A DNA stretch of 8,757 nt from Anaerolineales bacterium (lineage in GTDB: Bacteria; Chloroflexota; Anaerolineae; 4572-78; NAK82). The stretch is from contig JAHELX010000109.1 in the NCBI GenBank assembly GCA_024643945.1, positions 4,028 to 12,784 on the forward strand. Reading direction: 5' to 3'. The notes below the pieces were generated by a model. The model worked only from the letters and a program-made list of their open reading frames with translations. It did not search any database and was not told where the DNA came from. Within the stretch, counting starts at the first letter, position 1; every line of letters starts with the position of its first letter. Below are positions 5,375 to 8,757 of this stretch, one piece after another. Position numbers and translations under genes: made by a program.

Positions 5375-6650
5375 CCGAAGGCGAATCCTGTACGTTGAAG
5401 ACGACGTGCCCAGCCGTATGCTGGTCAGCCAGGTGTTGCAAGTGACCGGTTATGAGGTGGTGGAAGCTGAGGACGGTATGACTGGTATTCGCTTGGCGCA
5501 AGCAACAAGGCCAGACCTGATTTTGATGGACATCAATATGCCTGGCCTGGACGGCTACGAAGCAGCCACCAAAATCAAGAGTCTGCCCGGACTGAGTAAC
5601 ACGCCCATCATCGCTGTGACTGCCAATGTGATGGAGGGGGACCGGGAGCGCGCCCTTACGGCTGGCTGTGACGGCTACCTGCCCAAGCCGATTGACGTAG
5701 ATGCCTTGCCCGATCAGATCCGTGCATTTTTGGGTGGCCGACGCGAGAGGGTAGATGAGGCAGCAGAGCGCAGCTATCTGCGTGAGTACAGTGAACGATT
5801 AGTCGATAAGCTGCAGGAAAAAATCGCTGCCCTCACTGCTGCCAATGAGCAACTCCGTCGCTCCGACGAAATGAAATCGCGCTTCATCTCCATCGCTGCC
5901 CACGAGTTGCGTACACCGTTGACTATTATTCGTGGCTACCTGGATATTTTACTGGAACCTGATGGGCCGCTGAGCGAGGCCACCCCCAGTGCGGAGACAA
6001 TGCTCCAGGGTATATCCATTGGCGTACAACGACTTCATGAGATTGTGGAGGACATGCTTGACGTAACTCGCATCGAGGCCGATACTCTCGATTTGCAGAT
6101 TGCACCGGTGCGATTGGCCGAGGTCGCCGAGAAGGTGGTGACTTCGTACCTGGATGCTGCGAAGAGGCGGAACTTGTCGCTCGTATTAGAGTCCCTGGAA
6201 CATCTGCCTACCATCTGGGGGGATGGCTCTCGCATCCAGCAAATAATGGTCTATCTCCTTGGCAATGCCGTCAAATACACGCCCAATGGGGGCAGCATTA
6301 CTGTGAGCGGACGGGTTGTGGGCCAGGAAGCAAGCACCGCTGCGTCCGACCGCCTACAGAATGAACGCTTTGTAGAGCTCATCGTGGCCGACACCGGAGT
6401 AGGCATAGATCCCAGCGAACAGGATCGTATCTTTGAGCGATTCTACGAAGTGCGCGATCCACGTCTGCATAGTACCAGCAAAACTGACTTTATGGGTGGT
6501 GGAGCAGGGTTGGGGCTGGCCATCGCACGCGGGGTAGCCGAAGCCCACGGCGGCTGGATCTGGGTGGAAAGCGAAGGCTATGACCCCGAACGTTGTCCTG
6601 GCAGCCAGTTCCACCTGATACTGCCGGTAGGTACGCCTCCCAATCGTTAA
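5367..6650 (+). CDS. Receiver-histidine kinase (REC-HisKA-HATPase)
   Basis: 427-aa soluble protein. The N-terminal receiver has an intact phosphorylation site: Glu11/Asp12/Asp13 (YVEDDVPS), acceptor Asp55 (LILMDINMPGLDG), Thr85 (AVTAN) and Lys107 (YLPKPID). A coiled coil spans about 133-170. The kinase core has His179 (AAHELRTPL), N-box Asn300 (LLGNAVKYTPNGG), G1 Asp342 (ADTGVGID), F box (IFERFYEV) and G2 (GGGAGLGLAIARG). About 17 extra residues lie between the N and G1 boxes, and more between the F and G2 boxes, as in many Chloroflexota kinases. Start: ATG 5367 in GATGAGTGA overlaps the preceding kinase stop and has GGGAAGGA upstream; the longer frame from ATG 5262 would overlap that kinase by over 100 bases. 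Likely role: takes phosphate from the upstream kinase on Asp55 and modulates its own kinase output. No DNA-binding output domain is encoded nearby. Confidence 0.95.
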   Translation: MSDRRRILYVEDDVPSRMLVSQVLQVTGYEVVEAEDGMTGIRLAQATRPDLILMDINMPGLDGYEAATKIKSLPGLSNTPIIAVTANVMEGDRERALTAGCDGYLPKPIDVDALPDQIRAFLGGRRERVDEAAERSYLREYSERLVDKLQEKIAALTAANEQLRRSDEMKSRFISIAAHELRTPLTIIRGYLDILLEPDGPLSEATPSAETMLQGISIGVQRLHEIVEDMLDVTRIEADTLDLQIAPVRLAEVAEKVVTSYLDAAKRRNLSLVLESLEHLPTIWGDGSRIQQIMVYLLGNAVKYTPNGGSITVSGRVVGQEASTAASDRLQNERFVELIVADTGVGIDPSEQDRIFERFYEVRDPRLHSTSKTDFMGGGAGLGLAIARGVAEAHGGWIWVESEGYDPERCPGSQFHLILPVGTPPNR

Positions 6651-6673
6651 CAAGGTGTGTCTCCCCTAACTAT

Positions 6674-6702
6674 TTGACATCTCTTCTCAGCTAGGCTATC
6701 AT
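6674..6702 (+). promoter_or_regulatory. Consensus sigma70 promoter of the membrane aminopropyltransferase-like gene
   Basis: TTGACA (6674-6679), 17 bp, TATCAT (6697-6702). Transcription should start near 6709, giving a leader of about 43 nt with AAGGAG (6735-6740) before the GTG start at 6752. It lies 24 bp after the receiver-kinase stop, so the downstream gene can be transcribed on its own. I see no terminator hairpin between 6651 and 6674. Confidence 0.75.
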
Positions 6703-6751
6703 ACACTTCGTCTCCATTCCACAAATTATATTCCAAGGAGCACTCCGTTTT

Positions 6752-8757
6752 GTGAGCGAGCGCAAAGCTATTTGGCCTCTTTACCTGGGCGTTTTCACCA
6801 TCAGTATGGCAGTGCTAACTCTGGAAATCGCCCTCACCCGTATCTTCTCTGTCTCTCTCTGGTATCATCTCGCCTTTATGGTCATCAGTACAGCGCTGCT
6901 TGGATTCGGTGCTAGTGGCACCTTTCTCACAGTGCGTCGAGACCTGTTGGAGAAGAATCTGGAACGTAATCTCACCCGCTTTGCCGGGCTGGCGGCTGTT
7001 GGGATAGTGGTCTCCTTTGCCTTTATGATTCGGTTGCCTCTCGACCCGCTGGGTCCGCTGGCAGAGGGTCTTACTCCCGGTGCCCGGGCCTGGCAGACGG
7101 GCTTGCTCATCCTGTTGCTACTGGCCGATTACGTTTTGGTAGTTATCCCCTTTTTCTTTGCCGGGCTTACCCTGGGGACCGCCTTTTCGGCTATGGCGAA
7201 GCGCATCAGCACCCTTTACTTCGCCGACCTCATAGGCGCTGGGTTGGGCTGCCTGTTAGTTGTTGGCGTGTTGTGGATTCTGCCTGGGCAGGGGGTAGTG
7301 CTCTTTGCGGCAGGACTGGCAGCACTGGCTGCATTCTTCTTCAGTAGACAACAGACGGTAGATGCCAGATGGCGCGGGGTGGAGCACCAATCGAGTGCTT
7401 CGCGGGCCACGTTTCTGGCTGCGGCCGGCGTGATTCTTCTCTTCGCTCTGTCACCTGTCGCCGACCGCTTTCTGCCGCTATACATTCCTCCCAGCAAGCC
7501 ACTGTACCAGGCGCACGCCGATCCTACCATCAACCTGGTCTACACCGGCTTCACCCCTTTCGCCCGCGTAGACGTCATGTACAAAGAAGGTGCCAGTTTG
7601 GGGGCTTGGGGCCTGAGCCCACGCTGCACGGCGCCGCCTCCCCCTGAACAACTTTTCATCACTATTGATGCCGCGGCTATCACCACCATTACCCGCTTCG
7701 ATGGTGACCTGGAGCGCATTGGTTTTGTCAATTGTGCGCCCAGCAGTCTGGCCTACCAGGTGCGCGACGAACCGCTGGAGAGTGCGCTCCTCATCGGACC
7801 TGGCGGCGGCATTGATGTGCTCACCGCCTATTACAATGGCGCAAGGCGTATCATTGGCGCCGAGATTAATCCCCTCATCATCAACCTGGTCGCTGACGAT
7901 GCCTTGTATCGAGACTACGCTGGTGGACTCTACACTGATTATCCCCAGATACGGGTCGAACTGGCTGAGGGCCGTAATTTCATTGCTCGCTCGAAAGAAA
8001 AGTACGATCTGATTCAATTCTCGCAAGTGGATACCTGGGCAGCGGCCGCTTCTGGGGCTTACAGCCTAAGCGAGAACTTCCTGTATACTACCGAGGCTTT
8101 CCTCGATTATTATGACCATCTGACCGATGACGGAATGCTGGCCGTCGGGCGCTGGTATTTTGAGCCGCCGCGCCAGGCCTTCCGGCTGGTGACGATCGGC
8201 ACCACGGCACTGGAACAGCGGGGGGTTGCCGACCCGGCGCAGCACTTTGTGGTGGTGCGTGCTGGTGGTACCTCCACTTTCATTATGAAGAAGTCTCCCT
8301 TCACTGCCGATGAGATTGCCCGTTTGCGGCGTGTCGTAGACAACCTGGGCTTTACCATGCTTTACGCCCCCGATGAGACTAGTCCTGATAACTGGTTTGT
8401 GCGCTTCTTCAACGCTCCTGATCGGGCGCAGTTCTACCGAGATTATCCCCTCGACGTGACGCCAACGACGGACAACCGCCCCTTCTTCTTTGAATATTAT
8501 GGCTGGAGTAACTTTGGCGATTTTCGCTCTGGCAAAGTGACGTTGGTCATTTTGTTGGTCCAGGCGCTGTTACTGGCGAGCGCATTCATCTTGTGGCCCT
8601 TGTGGCGCTTCCAACGGCGGGGCCTGGCAACGCGTGGCTCGCGCCGCTTCATCATCTATTTCGCAGCACTGGGCATTGGCTTCATCTTCATCGAAATTGG
8701 GCTAATGCAACGTTTCATTCTCTTCTTGGGCCACCCTGTCTATTCGACCTCGGTCGT
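6752..8757 (+). CDS. Membrane-embedded spermidine-synthase-like SAM-dependent protein, 3' end cut by window
   Basis: 668 codons are visible and the frame is open to the window end. The start is GTG 6752, with AAGGAG 11 nt upstream. The N-terminal part has about six or seven hydrophobic segments, for example near residues 7-28 (GVFTISMAVLTLEIAL), 36-56, 78-98, 118-148 (LLILLLLADYVLVVIPFFF), 160-180 and 185-203. A cytosolic domain of the spermidine synthase fold follows: SAM-type glycine loop ALLIGPGGGID (345-355), acidic ribose-binding Glu371 (GAEINPL), then YDLIQFSQVDTW (418-429) and LSENFLYTTEAF. Near the end there are two more membrane segments (LVILLVQALLLASAFILWP and FIIYFAALGIGFIFIEIG) with further ones presumably beyond the edge. 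The sequence order matches the roughly 800-aa membrane 'spermidine synthase-like' proteins of Chloroflexota and relatives. True polyamine synthesis is unproven: the first Asp of the usual DSxDP catalytic motif is missing. Confidence 0.88.
   Translation, partial: MSERKAIWPLYLGVFTISMAVLTLEIALTRIFSVSLWYHLAFMVISTALLGFGASGTFLTVRRDLLEKNLERNLTRFAGLAAVGIVVSFAFMIRLPLDPLGPLAEGLTPGARAWQTGLLILLLLADYVLVVIPFFFAGLTLGTAFSAMAKRISTLYFADLIGAGLGCLLVVGVLWILPGQGVVLFAAGLAALAAFFFSRQQTVDARWRGVEHQSSASRATFLAAAGVILLFALSPVADRFLPLYIPPSKPLYQAHADPTINLVYTGFTPFARVDVMYKEGASLGAWGLSPRCTAPPPPEQLFITIDAAAITTITRFDGDLERIGFVNCAPSSLAYQVRDEPLESALLIGPGGGIDVLTAYYNGARRIIGAEINPLIINLVADDALYRDYAGGLYTDYPQIRVELAEGRNFIARSKEKYDLIQFSQVDTWAAAASGAYSLSENFLYTTEAFLDYYDHLTDDGMLAVGRWYFEPPRQAFRLVTIGTTALEQRGVADPAQHFVVVRAGGTSTFIMKKSPFTADEIARLRRVVDNLGFTMLYAPDETSPDNWFVRFFNAPDRAQFYRDYPLDVTPTTDNRPFFFEYYGWSNFGDFRSGKVTLVILLVQALLLASAFILWPLWRFQRRGLATRGSRRFIIYFAALGIGFIFIEIGLMQRFILFLGHPVYSTSV

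Noticed and set aside
7478..8026. Minus-strand open frame of 182 codons
   Set aside because: It is antisense to the spermidine-synthase-like domain, whose own frame has the SAM-binding loop and family motifs.

Overview
This 8.76-kb window looks like a chromosomal segment of a free-living, moderately GC-rich bacterium, most likely a member of the Chloroflexota (Anaerolineae-like). This is an inference from gene style: soluble multi-domain histidine kinases, a large membrane-embedded spermidine-synthase-like protein, and a TTCCAACC-rich purine/pyrimidine intergenic repeat. No rRNA, tRNA, CRISPR array or insertion sequence was seen.

Layout. The left half (1-3501) is one minus-strand gene run, read from right to left. 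It starts with a small I9-like (subtilisin propeptide fold) protein, then a subtilisin-family S8 protease with its own I9-like prodomain and no signal peptide. Next comes a fusion of a degenerate response-regulator receiver with a DUF309 domain, and last a medium-chain zinc-binding alcohol dehydrogenase/quinone reductase whose C-terminus is cut by the window edge. A sigma70-type extended -10 promoter (TTGACC - 18 bp - TATGAT) lies just before the first gene.

The 252-bp region 3502-3753 is a divergent control region. The rightward operon (3754-6650) contains three genes tightly joined by two identical GATGAGTGA stop/start overlaps. They encode a YacP/Rae1-like NYN-domain ribonuclease, a cytosolic histidine kinase whose N-terminus resembles the UPF0175 domain (a small helix-turn-helix-like domain often found beside PIN-type nucleases as a putative antitoxin), and a receiver-histidine kinase. 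Its promoter (TGCTATAAT) sits so close to the ATG that the mRNA is predicted to be leaderless.

A separate promoter (TTGACA - 17 bp - TATCAT) then drives a large membrane protein with a spermidine-synthase-like SAM-binding domain. It starts at GTG 6752 and runs off the right edge.

How it may work together (inference): the rightward operon looks like a phosphorelay (kinase to receiver-kinase) genetically and perhaps physically coupled to an RNA-cleaving NYN protein through an antitoxin-like sensor domain. The leftward operon couples an intracellular protease and a possible stand-alone inhibitor/chaperone to a pseudo-receiver protein. The two operons diverge from one shared region, so joint control is possible but not shown.
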